Source: Chlorobiaceae bacterium (lineage in GTDB: Bacteria > Bacteroidota > Chlorobiia > Chlorobiales > Chlorobiaceae). Taken from it: a DNA stretch of 64,000 nt. Position numbers and translations under genes: made by a program. The notes beneath the pieces were generated by a model. That model was not told the DNA's origin, did not search any database, and worked only from the letters and a program-made list of their open reading frames with translations. The stretch covers positions 90,470 to 154,469 of the forward strand of contig JABDHK010000006.1 in the NCBI GenBank assembly GCA_012972835.1, given 5' to 3'. Positions 37,385 to 48,398 of this stretch are shown here, piece after piece (position 1 is the stretch's first letter; each line of letters opens with the position of its first letter).

Positions 37385-37394
37385 AGTTTTGCAG

Positions 37395-38996
37395 TTACGA
37401 TCTGGCTGCCTGGGTTCGTTTTTTCCGTGCAGCAGTTTCAATACATTCGCGCTGCGCAATGACCACCGAGACGCCTTCATAGCTGATCTCTTCCGCGAGT
37501 ATCGTTATATTTTTTTCAAGGTGCGATTTCAGCGGTATAATGGTTCTGATATGCTGCTCCTCAACGCCAAGTCCCCGGCAGATATCCAGAATTTTTGAAC
37601 CAGTTGCTGACGATTGCTGACCGCCTGTCATGGCTGTTGTGTCATTATCGGCAATAATAACCGTAAGTGGTGAGCGGTCGTTAATGGCGTCAAGCAGACC
37701 GGTCATGCCGGAGTGTGTGAAGGTCGAGTCGCCGATTACCGCAACGGCAGGCCGGAGTCCGGCATCAGCCGCTCCTTTTGCCATGGTGATTGATGCTCCC
37801 ATATCGACGCAGGTATGAATTGCATTAAAAGGTTCAAGAGCGCCGAGTGTGTAGCAGCCGATATCTGAGAAGACATGGTGCTCTGCAAAGGAGTTCATAA
37901 CCTTGTTGAGCGCGTCGTAAAGGTCGCGGTGACCGCACCCTTTACAGAGTTCAGGAGGACGGTTTACAACAATGCCGGGTATCGCTCTTACCTTCTTTGG
38001 TTCAATACCGAGTCCTCTGGCAATAATATCAGCATTGAGCTCTCCAGCACGTGGAAGTGTTCCATCCAGTCGGCCCCTGATGTTGTTTCCTCCGAAATAA
38101 CCTCTCAGCAGCTCTTCATAGAGAGGGTAGCCCTCTTCGGCAACGAGAATTTCATTGCACTCATTGAAGAGGCTTTCGACAAGCTTCCTCGGGAGCGGAT
38201 ACTGACCTATCTGAAGAACTGGAAAGTCCAGGGCATAAGCCTGACGTATCTCCATTACATAGTTGTATGCAATGCCGAATGCAATGACACCTTTTGGCCC
38301 TGAGCCGGAAATCAGCCGGTTGAGCCATGAGTTTTCTGAACGTTTTTCAAGCTCTTCTTGCATGCCGAGCAGCAGATTGTACTGCCGACGGGCATTATGC
38401 GGCATCAGCACAAATCGTTCGGGTGCATAGGGGGCATGGAGCAGGTTCTGCATGCGTGTTGCACTGCGTTCCACTCCTGCACGTGAATGCGCAAGTCTTG
38501 TGGTAAGCCGGAGGAGTACAGGAAGCTTGACAGATTCTGAGAGGTCAAAAGCGTGCCTGGTTGCATTATAGAGATCTTGTTGTGAAGATGGTTCAAGCAG
38601 AGGCACCATGGCAAATTTTCCGTAGAAACGGCTGTCCTGCTCATTTTGCGACGAGTGCATTGAGGGGTCGTCGGCAACGGCAATGACAAGCCCCCCGTTG
38701 ACGCCGGTAATGGCAGAGTTGATAAATGGATCGGCAGCCACATTCAGGCCGACATGTTTCATGCAGACAAGACTCCGTTTCCCGGCATAGGACATGCCGA
38801 GAGCAGCCTCATAGGCCGTTTTTTCGTTTGCAGACCAGGTGGATCGCACAGGCTGGTCTATAGCGTGACTTTTTTTCTGGATGTATTCGGTGATTTCAGT
38901 CGAAGGGGTTCCAGGATAGGCATAGACACCTGAGATGCCGGCGTCAAGAGCAGCAAGAGCAATGGCTTCAGCTCCCAGCAAAAGTTGTTTGTTCAT
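37395..38996 (-). CDS. iorA: Indolepyruvate:ferredoxin oxidoreductase, alpha subunit, without C-terminal ferredoxin domain
   Basis: 533 aa. Pyrimidine/pyrophosphate domains are complete: YAYPGTPSTEITEYIQ near the start, and the thiamine diphosphate site with CKGCGHRDLYDAL (about residue 353) and GDSTFTHSGMTGLLDAI. Archaeal IorA ends in a domain with two [4Fe-4S] clusters. Here the protein stops after IAQRECIETAARKKRT with no CxxCxxC runs, and the next gene starts ten bases on, so the domain is truly absent. Electrons must then come from a cluster elsewhere or a direct ferredoxin contact (inference). It is first of the operon iorA-iorB-paaK-ACT-aminotransferase. Confidence 0.92.
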   Translation of the reverse strand: MNKQLLLGAEAIALAALDAGISGVYAYPGTPSTEITEYIQKKSHAIDQPVRSTWSANEKTAYEAALGMSYAGKRSLVCMKHVGLNVAADPFINSAITGVNGGLVIAVADDPSMHSSQNEQDSRFYGKFAMVPLLEPSSQQDLYNATRHAFDLSESVKLPVLLRLTTRLAHSRAGVERSATRMQNLLHAPYAPERFVLMPHNARRQYNLLLGMQEELEKRSENSWLNRLISGSGPKGVIAFGIAYNYVMEIRQAYALDFPVLQIGQYPLPRKLVESLFNECNEILVAEEGYPLYEELLRGYFGGNNIRGRLDGTLPRAGELNADIIARGLGIEPKKVRAIPGIVVNRPPELCKGCGHRDLYDALNKVMNSFAEHHVFSDIGCYTLGALEPFNAIHTCVDMGASITMAKGAADAGLRPAVAVIGDSTFTHSGMTGLLDAINDRSPLTVIIADNDTTAMTGGQQSSATGSKILDICRGLGVEEQHIRTIIPLKSHLEKNITILAEEISYEGVSVVIAQRECIETAARKKRTQAARS

Positions 38997-39084
38997 GGAT
39001 CAATAAAAAGTTTTCCCCCAAAGATCAGAAATATTTCGTTCGAAGCCAATGAAATAAACTGAAAGAGCTGGGGTTATACTTTTT

Positions 39085-40290
39085 TCAGCTCGGTGATGTG
39101 CCTGTTTCTTTTTTTCTGAAGTCGATTTTCAGCCATTGATCTTCATAGATTGCTTCAGCAACCCGCATTCCTGCAAGAAAGAGCGGCAGAATGACACTTT
39201 TCTGGTAGTTGCCGATTCTCAGTGTCAGCGAATCACCCAACTGTACGACATTGGTTTCCATTTTGTTGTCGAAAGCAAAGGGGAGGCGGACTTTCATGAT
39301 ATAGTGACCATCGCTGATTTTGGTAATGGTTGTATGCTCTTCGTGATAGAAAATATCAAGAGGGTTTTTATCGCCGTAGACCACATCGCCAACTTGCTTC
39401 AGCATTTCAAGGCCGAGTACTTCCCGGCGGAAGAGAGGTACTTTTGTAATCGGGATGGGGGCGAAAGAGCGCTCAATCTGCTCGATATAGTTGTGCTGGA
39501 TGCTTTTCCACTCTTCCATGTAGTGCCCATCAATATCATCCATGAAGACCCGGTTGATCACCACCTGGTCAACGTTTATACCGTAGAGGTTGAGGTAGGT
39601 GAGCGCTCGCATTGACTCCTTGATAACCATCTTTTCGGGATTCATGACAAGACGCACGGTTGTTTGTGTTCCATCCGACAAGAGTCCTATGATTCCTTCG
39701 ACTGAAGAGAAGAGGTGCTCGATCTGGTCATAGACCTCTGTTTCGGGCACCAGGTCATGGAGTCGGCTAACCCTTTTCGAAAGAGGGCGTATCATTGGTT
39801 TTACCACATATTTTTCAAGGGTTCTGATCATCTTCAGCATCCAGCCGAATGTTTCCGGAAGGGAGAGCAGCCGGAGGGTTTCGCCTGTAGGAGCGCAGTC
39901 TACAACGAGCAGGTCATACTCTTTTGATTCATTGTATCGCTTGATGTAGGAGAGCGAAAAAAGCTCCTCCATACCTGGCAGGACACCCATCTCCTCGACA
40001 TAGATCCCTTTGACTCCCTGCACCTCCATGATGTGTGCAAAGTGAGCCCGGACAACCTCCCAGTTCAGGTTCAGGTCGCCATAGACGCTTATTTCCTGTC
40101 CGGAGAGGTTTTCGGCAATTTTGATGGGAGATGGACCAAGCTCGATATCGAAGGAGTCCCCGAGGCTGTGAGCGGGGTCTGTCGAAATTACAAGGGTTTT
40201 AAAGCCCATTGCTGCAGCTTTTACAGCAGTTGCCGCTGCTATGGAGGTCTTGCCTACCCCTCCTTTTCCGGTGAAGACAATGGTTCTCAC
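39085..40290 (-). CDS. ArsA-family ATPase with HSP20-like C-terminal domain
   Basis: 401 aa. Deviant Walker [15 protein letters not shown] at residues 7-20, [13 protein letters not shown] (switch I), and [15 protein letters not shown] (switch II/A loop). The last 75 residues (from about [14 protein letters not shown]) form the HSP20-like domain attached to ArsA proteins in photosynthetic bacteria. It is a single-ATPase protein, so it dimerises. No arsenite cysteine set or arsB gene is visible, so arsenic export is unlikely. A targeting or chaperone role like Get3 is more plausible (inference). Confidence 0.88.
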   Translation of the reverse strand: MRTIVFTGKGGVGKTSIAAATAVKAAAMGFKTLVISTDPAHSLGDSFDIELGPSPIKIAENLSGQEISVYGDLNLNWEVVRAHFAHIMEVQGVKGIYVEEMGVLPGMEELFSLSYIKRYNESKEYDLLVVDCAPTGETLRLLSLPETFGWMLKMIRTLEKYVVKPMIRPLSKRVSRLHDLVPETEVYDQIEHLFSSVEGIIGLLSDGTQTTVRLVMNPEKMVIKESMRALTYLNLYGINVDQVVINRVFMDDIDGHYMEEWKSIQHNYIEQIERSFAPIPITKVPLFRREVLGLEMLKQVGDVVYGDKNPLDIFYHEEHTTITKISDGHYIMKVRLPFAFDNKMETNVVQLGDSLTLRIGNYQKSVILPLFLAGMRVAEAIYEDQWLKIDFRKKETGTSPS

Positions 40291-40383
40291 AAAATAAAAC
40301 CGTGATGGCTGTTTACGTTGAGAAGCCTGAAAAGAAATGTAACACGCTCTCTACGCTGAAAATTCATTTCTCAGCCACTCTTT

Positions 40384-40995
40384 TTATATCTTCTGGATTT
40401 TGCAGAAATCTTTCGACATTGAGTGAAACATGCTGTTTGTTGCTGTCTGCATAATCAATGACATTCCTCCATTCACCATTGTTCGAACAATTCTTTTTGG
40501 GACGATCCTGAATGCAGGGTAAAGAAGAAAACGGACATCGACTCTTAAATCGAAATGCACTTTGCTTTTATGTTCCCCGGCGCGATGAATATCCATTTCG
40601 CCAGAAACTTTCCCCTCAAAGAGATAATTTTTAGGGTCTGAAATTTTATGGTTGGCATTGTGGTGTTTCCAGCGAACTTTTTTGCAGACAGTATAGCGCT
40701 TGATCATTTCATCGGTGAGCTCATCAGGGTCGGAGCATTCGATGTGGTCGGGAAGTTCTACCTGCAGTTCATCGGACTGTTCAACCAAAAAAATGATATC
40801 AAAGGGATTATTTTGTGGATCGGTGACACGAAAATTCCATTTATAGACGTTTTCAGTGTCGGTTAGTTCTACGCTATGGCAGAAAGGGTTGAAGCTCAAT
40901 ATTTTTTTTACATCGGCAAGATAGGTTGTTGTCCTATCAAAATCTTCGAAAAATATCCACTCTCCCTTACTTACTCCTGTAGCATGCATCTCCAT
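40384..40995 (-). CDS. DUF1997-like (SRPBCC-type) protein
   Basis: 203 aa with no signal or membrane segment. The pattern of an N-terminal helix-grip fold (EWIFFEDFDRTTTYLADVKK), a middle strand set with EVQLP-like turns, and a C-terminal amphipathic helix resembles DUF1997, a family found in cyanobacteria, plants and green sulfur bacteria. Function is not established. The assignment is from pattern only. It precedes the ArsA gene on the same strand by about 90 bases; a shared transcript is possible. Confidence 0.55.
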   Translation of the reverse strand: MEMHATGVSKGEWIFFEDFDRTTTYLADVKKILSFNPFCHSVELTDTENVYKWNFRVTDPQNNPFDIIFLVEQSDELQVELPDHIECSDPDELTDEMIKRYTVCKKVRWKHHNANHKISDPKNYLFEGKVSGEMDIHRAGEHKSKVHFDLRVDVRFLLYPAFRIVPKRIVRTMVNGGMSLIMQTATNSMFHSMSKDFCKIQKI

Positions 40996-41130
40996 TGTCA
41001 GCGTTCCATGGGTTTTGTTTTATTCGAGAGAGCTGGAAAATTTCCATGCGTTTTTAATCTGATAAAATATAAGGAGAATCTGTGAAAACCTATACCTTCT
41101 GAAGGTTTGCTTTATTCCGAGAGAGCGTGA

Positions 41131-42204
41131 TTATTGAAGTTCGGCCTGAAGGCGTTCGGCTTGGTCATGCATTTTAAGGGCTTCGATAATTTCCTGAAGG
41201 TCACCCTGAAGAATCTGCGGGAGTGCATGGCTGGTAAAGCCTATACGGTGATCGGTTACGCGTGATTGCGGGTAGTTGTATGTACGGATTTTAGCGCTCC
41301 GGTCTCCGGTTGTTACCATAGAACGGCGCAGGTCAGCTCTTTTTTGCTGCTGCTCGGCAAGCTGAATGTCGAAGAGTTTTGTTCGGAGCATCTGCATGGC
41401 CCTCTCCTTGTTCTGAAGCTGTGATCGCTGCTCCTGGCAGGCTGAGACAATGCCAGTCGGCATATGGGTGATTCTTACAGCGGTCTCTACCTTGTTGACA
41501 TTTTGTCCACCTTTTCCTCCGCTCCGGTAGGTGTCAAATCGCAAATCTTCCCTTCGGATCTCGACATCGACCTCCTCGGCTTCCGGCAGCACCGCCACGC
41601 TAACTGCCGAAGTGTGGATACGACCCTGTGTTTCGGTGTCGGGCACGCGCTGTACCCGGTGGACTCCACTTTCATACTTCATGGTGCCGTAAACATCATG
41701 ACCGCTGACGCCCATGGTAATTTCGCGGAATCCGCCAGGCACGGAACTCTCATTGAAGTGAAGTACCTCGCACTGCCAACCCTGTTTCTCAGCATACCGC
41801 TGGTACATTCTTGTCAGATCAGCGGCAAAAAGTGCGGCTTCCTCACCCCCGGTGCCCGCCCGGATTTCGATAATGACATTGCGAGAATCCGCCTCGTCTT
41901 TTGGGAGCAGGAGTACCTTCAACCTCTGTTCGAGTTCGGGGAGCTTGTTTTGCAGTTCATTAATTTCAGCCTCGACAAGCTCTTTCATCTCCTGATCGTG
42001 CTCGTTATGCAGAAGCTGGAGTGACTCGTCCAGCTCTGATTTTGCCAGAGCGTAATGGTCGTATGCCTGCACGATCTCTTTAAGGTCGCTGTACTCCTTG
42101 TTAAGTTTTCTGAAGCGTGCTTGATCGGCTGCTGCTTTTGGATCGGCAAGCAGCTGTTCAAGATCGAGATGTTTTTCTTTTATAAATTGTAGTTTTTCAA
42201 GCAT
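41131..42204 (-). CDS. prfA: Peptide chain release factor 1
   Basis: 357 aa. The stop-codon reading motif P-x-T is seen in [14 protein letters not shown] (about residue 190), typical of RF1 (UAA, UAG). The GGQ motif follows in [18 protein letters not shown] (about 234). RF2 would show SPF. It lies 17 bases after rseP on the same strand. Because RF1 reads UAG, the amber codon in mod should be an efficient stop in this organism. Confidence 0.96.
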   Translation of the reverse strand: MLEKLQFIKEKHLDLEQLLADPKAAADQARFRKLNKEYSDLKEIVQAYDHYALAKSELDESLQLLHNEHDQEMKELVEAEINELQNKLPELEQRLKVLLLPKDEADSRNVIIEIRAGTGGEEAALFAADLTRMYQRYAEKQGWQCEVLHFNESSVPGGFREITMGVSGHDVYGTMKYESGVHRVQRVPDTETQGRIHTSAVSVAVLPEAEEVDVEIRREDLRFDTYRSGGKGGQNVNKVETAVRITHMPTGIVSACQEQRSQLQNKERAMQMLRTKLFDIQLAEQQQKRADLRRSMVTTGDRSAKIRTYNYPQSRVTDHRIGFTSHALPQILQGDLQEIIEALKMHDQAERLQAELQ

Positions 42205-42221
42205 TGATTCGGGTGTCAGCC

Positions 42222-43583
42222 TCAGAGGTTGAAAATATCATTGATAAGGATATAGGCGAAAAGCGCAAGGAGCAGCGCCATACCGACCTGTTGAATACGC
42301 ATTTTAATCTCAAAGGGGATCTCCCTTCGGATAACGCCTTCAAGAGCGTTCAGCATAAACTGTCCTCCGTCAAGAGCTGGAACCGGCAGAATATTGATGA
42401 TTGCGAGAGAAATGGAGAGCATGGCAAGAAAATAGAGAAAGCTGACGGGGCCTTGTTCAGCACTCTGGCTCGCTATTTTGGCAATTTTGATAGGGCCGCC
42501 GACTGATTTGCGGAAATCTTCCTGGCCCGTGAAGATTTTAACAAATCCCTGAACTGTCATGGCGCTCATTTTCCAGGTCTGGCCAATTCCGCTCAGCATT
42601 GCACCGCCGACACTGAGTTTTCTTCTTTCTGTAGCAAGTACCTGTTTAAGAGATATACCTATTTTGCCAGCGTTGCTGGGTACAACGGTGGTGACAAATG
42701 TTTTGCCTTGAGCGCGGAGTTCTGCAGCAGTTATTTTGTGGCCCGGCACTGGTTCCAGGTATTGCCAGGTAATGGTAATGGGTTTTGCTGCATGAGCAGA
42801 GATAATACCAACTACTTCTATCCAGTCCGAGACCGGTTTGCCGTCGATTGAAGTAATCAGTCCACCGGATTTTATACCTGCTAGTTTGGCGGGCTGTTTT
42901 GGAAGTACTTCGTCTATAACCGGAGGTACAGTGGGACGGATGCCGAGAGATTGATTATCGTTGATCCTCGACATGATGTTTGATGGCGCATCCAGGGTTA
43001 TTCGGCTGCCATTGCGAAGGATCGTAAAGTTGAGTGACTTGGCATTAAAGAGTTCCGGATCAAGTGCTTCCTCCCAGCTTGCAACGGATTTGCCGTTTGC
43101 AAGTATAAGCTGGTCGCCGGTTTTCATTCCCATTACCTCGAAGACCGATCCCTTTTCAACAAAGGCAGGATTGTTGACGCTTGTACGGGGTTCACCGAGA
43201 ACAAGAGTAATGCCGATAAAGATTACCGAGGCAAGAATCAGGTTCATCGTTACTCCTCCGGCAAGAACAATGAGGCGTTGCCAGACCGGTTTTGCCCTGA
43301 ACTCCCAAGGCTGCAGTTCCGAAGCCTGAAAATTGGTGTCGAGGCTTTCATCCACCATGCCGGCTATCTTGACATATCCCCCGAGGGGAAAGACGCCCAA
43401 ACCATATTCGGTTTCACCGATTTTCTTTTTCCAGAATCTCAGATTATAGAAATCAAAACCGATATAAAATTTGTCAACTCTCATACCGAAAAGTTTCGCG
43501 GTCAGAAAATGGCCGAGTTCATGGGCGGTTACAAGAATGAAGATGGCTATAATGAAAAAAAATGTAGAGCTGAGAAAATCCAT
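42222..43583 (-). CDS. rseP: RIP metalloprotease RseP (site-2 protease)
   Basis: 453 aa. The zinc motif is HELGH ([16 protein letters not shown], about residue 21) in the first membrane segment. PDZ-like domains occupy about residues 130-310. The second active-site motif is [14 protein letters not shown] near residue 395, and a last membrane helix follows. It cleaves membrane-bound anti-sigma or signal peptides inside the bilayer. Gene order dxr-rseP-prfA on the minus strand is consistent with one unit; dxr-rseP neighbouring is common. Confidence 0.95.
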   Translation of the reverse strand: MDFLSSTFFFIIAIFILVTAHELGHFLTAKLFGMRVDKFYIGFDFYNLRFWKKKIGETEYGLGVFPLGGYVKIAGMVDESLDTNFQASELQPWEFRAKPVWQRLIVLAGGVTMNLILASVIFIGITLVLGEPRTSVNNPAFVEKGSVFEVMGMKTGDQLILANGKSVASWEEALDPELFNAKSLNFTILRNGSRITLDAPSNIMSRINDNQSLGIRPTVPPVIDEVLPKQPAKLAGIKSGGLITSIDGKPVSDWIEVVGIISAHAAKPITITWQYLEPVPGHKITAAELRAQGKTFVTTVVPSNAGKIGISLKQVLATERRKLSVGGAMLSGIGQTWKMSAMTVQGFVKIFTGQEDFRKSVGGPIKIAKIASQSAEQGPVSFLYFLAMLSISLAIINILPVPALDGGQFMLNALEGVIRREIPFEIKMRIQQVGMALLLALFAYILINDIFNL

Positions 43584-43663
43584 AACTATCCTTCGTTTCA
43601 GTAAAAAAGCGATACTGCCGTCATTAACTGGCGGCGCCCTCTTTTTCCGTTTGGTTTACAGGT

Positions 43664-44812
43664 TTATGCAATAAATATTGTTGCCGTTTCACGTGCCCAT
43701 CGGTCAGCCTGAAGATATTCACCAAGCTCAACCGGAGTATATGCCTCGTGTGCCTGCATGGTTTTGTCGACTGTTGCGGCAATGTCGGCAAATCCAATCT
43801 TTTTATTGAGAAAAGCAGCGACGGCGATCTCGTTGGCAGCGTTAAGAACAGCAGGATAGGTTCTGCCTGCTTTCAGAGCCTCAAAGGCAAGACGAAGAGC
43901 AGGAAAGCGAACCATATCCGGTTCCTCAAAGGTTAGTGTGCCGATTTTTGCCAGGTCAAGCTTTGGAATGCCGCTTTCGCACCGTTCCGGATAAGAGAGG
44001 GCATAGGCAATCGGTGCCCGCATGTCGGGAGAACCAAGTTGAGCTATGACGCAGCCATCAATATATTCAACCATTGAGTGAATGATGCTCTGGGGATGGA
44101 CTACGACGCCTATTTTCTCGCCTGGCATGTTAAAGAGCCACCGTGCCTCAATAACCTCAAGACCCTTGTTCATCATGGTTGCAGAGTCAATGGTGATTTT
44201 TGCGCCCATTGTCCACTGCGGGTGTTTCAAAGCCTGTTCGAGACCGACGTTTTTCAGATCTTCAGCGGGGGTATTGCGGAACGGCCCTCCTGATGCAGTA
44301 AGGATGATGCGTTCGACATCCTCAGTCCGGTGACCTTCGAGTGACTGAAAAATTGCCGAGTGCTCGCTGTCAACCGGCAGCAGCTGGATGTTATGTCTTT
44401 TTACAAGATCAGATACAAGCTGTCCTGCGACAACAAGAACCTCCTTGTTGGCCAGAGCGATATGTTTGCCCGCCTTGATCGCACGGACTGTTGGTACAAG
44501 GCCGGCCGCACCGACAATGGCAGAGATCACCATATCCACACCATCGGCAGAGGCAATTGTGGAGGCTCCTTCAACACCGAAAAAAATTTCCGGTTTGTGC
44601 TCTCCTAAAAGACCCTGAAGCTTTTTTGCCGATTCTTCATCCTTTACGGAAACCGCCTCAGGACGGAACTCCTGGATCTGCTCTGAAAGTCGGGTAACGT
44701 CCTGACCTGCAGCAAGGCCGGCAATGCTGAACTTGTCCGGGTGCTGCCTGACAACATCAAGTGTACTGAGACCAATTGAGCCAGTAGAACCAAGGATGGA
44801 TAGTGATCTCAT
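43664..44812 (-). CDS. dxr: 1-deoxy-D-xylulose 5-phosphate reductoisomerase
   Basis: 382 aa, full length. The NADPH site is [15 protein letters not shown] (residues 8-22). Metal/substrate segments are [17 protein letters not shown] and [11 protein letters not shown], plus the loop with [15 protein letters not shown]. It makes 2-C-methyl-D-erythritol 4-phosphate, the committed step to isoprenoids such as the bacteriochlorophyll tail and carotenoids. It is the first gene before rseP, with a gap of 80 bases. Confidence 0.96.
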   Translation of the reverse strand: MRSLSILGSTGSIGLSTLDVVRQHPDKFSIAGLAAGQDVTRLSEQIQEFRPEAVSVKDEESAKKLQGLLGEHKPEIFFGVEGASTIASADGVDMVISAIVGAAGLVPTVRAIKAGKHIALANKEVLVVAGQLVSDLVKRHNIQLLPVDSEHSAIFQSLEGHRTEDVERIILTASGGPFRNTPAEDLKNVGLEQALKHPQWTMGAKITIDSATMMNKGLEVIEARWLFNMPGEKIGVVVHPQSIIHSMVEYIDGCVIAQLGSPDMRAPIAYALSYPERCESGIPKLDLAKIGTLTFEEPDMVRFPALRLAFEALKAGRTYPAVLNAANEIAVAAFLNKKIGFADIAATVDKTMQAHEAYTPVELGEYLQADRWARETATIFIA

Positions 44813-44970
44813 AATGAGTAAAAAAAAGTTGCCGTTTTATCGGTGAATTATCGGCCTGAATTTATGCTTTTTAGTGAAGGCTTACAAATAACTGGCAGAG
44901 AGACTCTTCATGAAGTGGTTTTTTCTTTTTGTATTCCCGTAAAATTATATTATAATTGAGGCCTCTTAAT

Positions 44971-45044
44971 GGGTTCCTAGCTCAGCTGGTTAGAGCGACT
45001 GGTTTACACCCAGTAGGTCGGGGGTTCGAATCCCTCGGGACCCA
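44971..45044 (+). tRNA. tRNA-Val (anticodon UAC)
   Basis: Acceptor GGGTTCC pairs with GGGACCC (G-T allowed), D arm GCTC/GAGC, anticodon stem ACTGG/CCAGT with loop TTTACAC (anticodon TAC), T arm GGGGG/CCCTC with TTCGAAT. Discriminator A, CCA not encoded. It lies between the divergent dxr and convergent ftsH. Confidence 0.95.
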
Positions 45045-45070
45045 CATCTTCACGAAGAGACAAAGAAAGA

Positions 45071-45098
45071 AAAAGGCAGGAAATCCCTGCCTTTTTTT
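45071..45098. terminator. Terminator shared by tRNA-Val and ftsH
   Basis: AAAGGCAGG and CCTGCCTTT form nine pairs around a five-base loop, followed by a seven-T run on the plus strand and a T-rich tract on the minus strand. Position suits both converging units. Confidence 0.85.
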
Positions 45099-45114
45099 GT
45101 TTCTGACACTTCCC

Positions 45115-47196
45115 TTAGTTTTCTGGAATTTTTCTCCCCTCTTTGAGTCTTGCAACTGCCTCTTCAAGCTCTGCCTGTTCTGTCTCGCTGAGTTGGTCGG
45201 TGCTTGTCGGAATGGTTGTAATTCCGTTGGTTTCAGGCGCGTTCTCTTCTTCAATAAAAACAGGAAAGAGCCCTTCGGGGCGTTTACCCAGAATCTCCTC
45301 AATTTGGGCGTACTGCAGCATCTCTTTTAACAGCAGTTCATTAGCAAGCTGTTCGAGTTTTTCGCGGTGCAGTGTCAGTAACTCAATGACTTTTATGCGC
45401 GACTCTTCCACGATTGCCATTACCTCCCTGTCGATAAGTCGTGCGGTTTCCTCTCCGTACTTTTTATCAATGCCGGGGCTTCCATAATAGGGATTATTGC
45501 TTTCAAAGAACGAAAGGTTGCCAAGTTTTTCGCTCATGCCATAAACCATGACCATGTTATAAGCAATACTGGTTACCTTTTCAAGGTCATTCTGCGCGCC
45601 TGTCGATATTTCATTGAAAATGATCTTTTCAGCAATGCGTCCGCCGAGAAGACCGCAAATGCGCGCGAGGAGCTCACTTTTTGTCATGAGATAACGATCC
45701 TCGAGAGGGATGTTCATAGTATAGCCGAGCGCGCTCATTCCTCTTGGAACAATGGATATTTTCTGAACGGGGTCGTTTTCAGCCATCATCCAGCTGATAA
45801 TGGCATGGCCGGCTTCATGATAGGCGACAATCTGCTTCTCTCGAGGATTGATCACCTTGTTCTTTTTTTCAAGGCCAGCCACGACACGTTCAATGGCATC
45901 TTCGAAGTCTTTCATCTCGATGCTCAGTTTGTTGCGACGTGAAGCAAGCAAGGCAGCTTCGTTGGCGGCATTGGCAATTTCCGCACCTGCAAATCCAGGT
46001 GTCTGTGAGGCAAGTGCCTTAAGATTGACGTCCGTTGACAGCGAAAGCGCCTTGGTGTGTACTTTGAAAATATCAATACGTCCTTTCAGGTCTGGCTTGT
46101 CAACCATGATCTGGCGGTCAAAACGGCCTGGTCTCAGCAATGCCGAATCAAGGACATCAGGCCGGTTTGTGGCAGCTATCAAAATAACACCCTTGTCGGT
46201 TGCAAATCCATCCATCTCGACAAGCAGCTGATTGAGGGTGTTCTCCCTTTCGTCATTGGCGCCCATCATAGCTCCTTTTCCCCTGCTCCGTCCGACAGCA
46301 TCAATTTCATCGATAAAGATAATACAGGGAGCTTTTTCCTTTGCCTGCTTGAACAGGTCGCGTACTCTTGCAGCTCCAACGCCGACAAACATTTCTACAA
46401 AGTCCGAGCCGCTGATGCTGAAAAACGGTACATCAGCCTCTCCGGCAACAGCTTTGGCCAAAAGGGTTTTGCCGGTACCAGGAGGGCCAACCAGCAGTAC
46501 TCCCTTGGGCAGCTTTCCGCCAAGTGTTGTATACTTTTTCGGATCTTTAAGGAAGTCTACTACCTCCATGACCTCAGCTTTTGCCTCATCAAGTCCGGCG
46601 ACATCCTTGAAGGTGATACGGGTGTGTTCGTCAAGGTTTTCATAGAGTGCGGCCTTGTTCTTGCTTATATTCATGAACTGAGAGCCCGGTCCGCCCATAC
46701 GACGGAAGACAAAAAAGTAGATACCGATCAGCAGACCAAAAGGCAGTATCCATTGGAGCAGTTCACTGATCCAGGTGCTGCTCGGTACACCCTGATATTT
46801 AATTCCCTTACTTTCAAGAAGTTGTATCAGAGTTTCGTCCCGCACTGTATTGACATAAATCTCTTCCTGCTTTGATGAAGACTGAGGCAGAAAAATGCCA
46901 GGCCCATCTTTCTGCTGCTCCTTTATTGCAAGACCAGTGATAGCTCCCGGTTTAAGCTTGACATAGATCCTCTCCTGGGCAATTTTTACCGATTCAATCT
47001 TGTTTTCTACAATAAGTTTGCGGAATGTACTGTAGGGGATTTCCAGTGTTGAACCAGACCAGAAAAAAGCAAGCTGAACTCCTATGAGAAGAACAATAAC
47101 GACCACATAATACATAATCGAAAATTTCGGTCGTGGTGTGTTGTTTTCCGGTAAATTTTTATAAGGATTTGAAGGTTTAATTAGTTTTTTTGCCAT
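45115..47196 (-). CDS. ftsH: ATP-dependent zinc metalloprotease FtsH
   Basis: 693 aa from the ATG at 47196. Membrane segments lie at about residues 27-47 and 147-167, with a periplasmic domain between. The AAA+ ATPase has [17 protein letters not shown] (about 238), DEIDAVGR and the second region of homology [19 protein letters not shown]. The protease site is HEAGH (about 461). It is a hexameric membrane quality-control protease. Divergent from pyrF across 275 bases that must hold both promoters. Confidence 0.96.
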   Translation of the reverse strand: MAKKLIKPSNPYKNLPENNTPRPKFSIMYYVVVIVLLIGVQLAFFWSGSTLEIPYSTFRKLIVENKIESVKIAQERIYVKLKPGAITGLAIKEQQKDGPGIFLPQSSSKQEEIYVNTVRDETLIQLLESKGIKYQGVPSSTWISELLQWILPFGLLIGIYFFVFRRMGGPGSQFMNISKNKAALYENLDEHTRITFKDVAGLDEAKAEVMEVVDFLKDPKKYTTLGGKLPKGVLLVGPPGTGKTLLAKAVAGEADVPFFSISGSDFVEMFVGVGAARVRDLFKQAKEKAPCIIFIDEIDAVGRSRGKGAMMGANDERENTLNQLLVEMDGFATDKGVILIAATNRPDVLDSALLRPGRFDRQIMVDKPDLKGRIDIFKVHTKALSLSTDVNLKALASQTPGFAGAEIANAANEAALLASRRNKLSIEMKDFEDAIERVVAGLEKKNKVINPREKQIVAYHEAGHAIISWMMAENDPVQKISIVPRGMSALGYTMNIPLEDRYLMTKSELLARICGLLGGRIAEKIIFNEISTGAQNDLEKVTSIAYNMVMVYGMSEKLGNLSFFESNNPYYGSPGIDKKYGEETARLIDREVMAIVEESRIKVIELLTLHREKLEQLANELLLKEMLQYAQIEEILGKRPEGLFPVFIEEENAPETNGITTIPTSTDQLSETEQAELEEAVARLKEGRKIPEN

Positions 47197-47471
47197 CAAT
47201 CAACAATCATGGTTATTATAAAGCGACTCAGTAGCGTATTCACCGTTCGCGGAATCAGGAGTTCAATTTAAGGGAATCTTCCATTTAAAGAAGCATCTCG
47301 TAATAAAACATATTATATATTACCAAGATGAAAATGTATTTCTGCAGTTATAAGTTTCACTGCATTCTGAGGGTGCCGGTCTTAACGCGGCATTTTTTGT
47401 CTTCATCACTCTTGTGTTAAAACCATGGTGGAGTGTAAGTATATCATATAAAAGAGAGATAGAGGTAGTTC

Positions 47472-48296
47472 ATGAGTGTAGTTCGGGATAAGGCAAACCG
47501 CAGAATATTATCGTTGAAATCCCTTTTATGCGTCGGGCTTGATAGCGATCCGGAAAAAATTCCGGAACTTTTTTCAGCATATGAAAACCCTGTCCTTGAG
47601 TTTAACCGCTCTGTTATCAGAGCTACCTGTGATGTTACCATAGCCTACAAGCTCAATACCGCTTTTTACGAATCACGTGGTATTGCGGGATTGACTGATA
47701 TGGAAAAAACACTTCACTATATTCCCGATACCATTATGACGATTGCCGATGCCAAACGGGCGGATATCGGTAATACCAGCAGGAAATATGCCCAGGCTTT
47801 CTTTGAACACTGGCCCTTTGATGCCCTGACTGTTGCCCCATACATGGGGTTCGATTCCCTTGAACCATTTTTTGCCTATGAGGATAAACTGGTGTTTGTT
47901 CTTGGTCTCACCTCGAATAAAGGTTCGGAAGATTTTGAGGAACAGACGATGGAGAGTGGAGTGCCACTCTATCGCACTGTGCTTGGCAAGGTTGCGTCAT
48001 GGAGCAGGAACGGAAATGGCGGTGTGGTTGTCGGAGCGACCAAAAGCTCACTCCTTGGTGACATTCGTCGTGAGTTTCCCTCTCTTTTTCTGCTGATTCC
48101 AGGTGTAGGTGCACAGGGCGGTTCGCTTGAAGATGCAGTCAATCTTGGTGTTGACAGTGACAGGCAAAGTGCTGTTATCAATGTCAGCAGAAGTCTGATC
48201 TATCCTTCCGGGTCATTTTCAAGTATAGACGACTATGAATGCGCGGTTGCCCGGGAGGCAAATAATATTTATGAAGAGATGACGAAAGTTTTATAG
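47472..48296 (+). CDS. pyrF: Orotidine 5'-phosphate decarboxylase, type 2
   Basis: 274 aa, the longer type 2 form. LCVGLDSDPEKIPE begins the barrel. The catalytic lysine/aspartate network is DAKRADIGNTSRKYA (about residue 97), and VGATKSSLLGDIR follows. It converts OMP to UMP. GAGG precedes the ATG. Next to glmS on the same strand with 102 bases between. Confidence 0.95.
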   Translation: MSVVRDKANRRILSLKSLLCVGLDSDPEKIPELFSAYENPVLEFNRSVIRATCDVTIAYKLNTAFYESRGIAGLTDMEKTLHYIPDTIMTIADAKRADIGNTSRKYAQAFFEHWPFDALTVAPYMGFDSLEPFFAYEDKLVFVLGLTSNKGSEDFEEQTMESGVPLYRTVLGKVASWSRNGNGGVVVGATKSSLLGDIRREFPSLFLLIPGVGAQGGSLEDAVNLGVDSDRQSAVINVSRSLIYPSGSFSSIDDYECAVAREANNIYEEMTKVL

Positions 48297-48398
48297 CTGC
48301 ATTTTTTTCAAATTATCCATAATTTCAGAGAGAGAGAGCTGTTGATCTCACTGAAGTGTGGTTCCCTGGCCCCTAACGACTTTTAAAATAATAATATT

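Noticed and set aside
39085..40290. Arsenite efflux ATPase
   Set aside because: No arsB/acr3 or arsR nearby and no arsenite-binding cysteine set seen; the ArsA family name does not prove the function.
41076..41110. Terminator hairpin after prfA
   Set aside because: The ACCTTC/GAAGGT pairing leaves a one-base loop, and alternatives are short; not a convincing terminator.
41464..42024. Plus-strand ORF of 186 codons
   Set aside because: Antisense to prfA, which is complete and conserved.
46057..46875. Plus-strand ORF of 272 codons
   Set aside because: Antisense to ftsH; no recognisable domain or ribosome site.
48297..48398. glmS ribozyme/riboswitch
   Set aside because: The gap is only 102 bases and no glmS ribozyme core was recognisable; the ribozyme is mainly known from Firmicutes.
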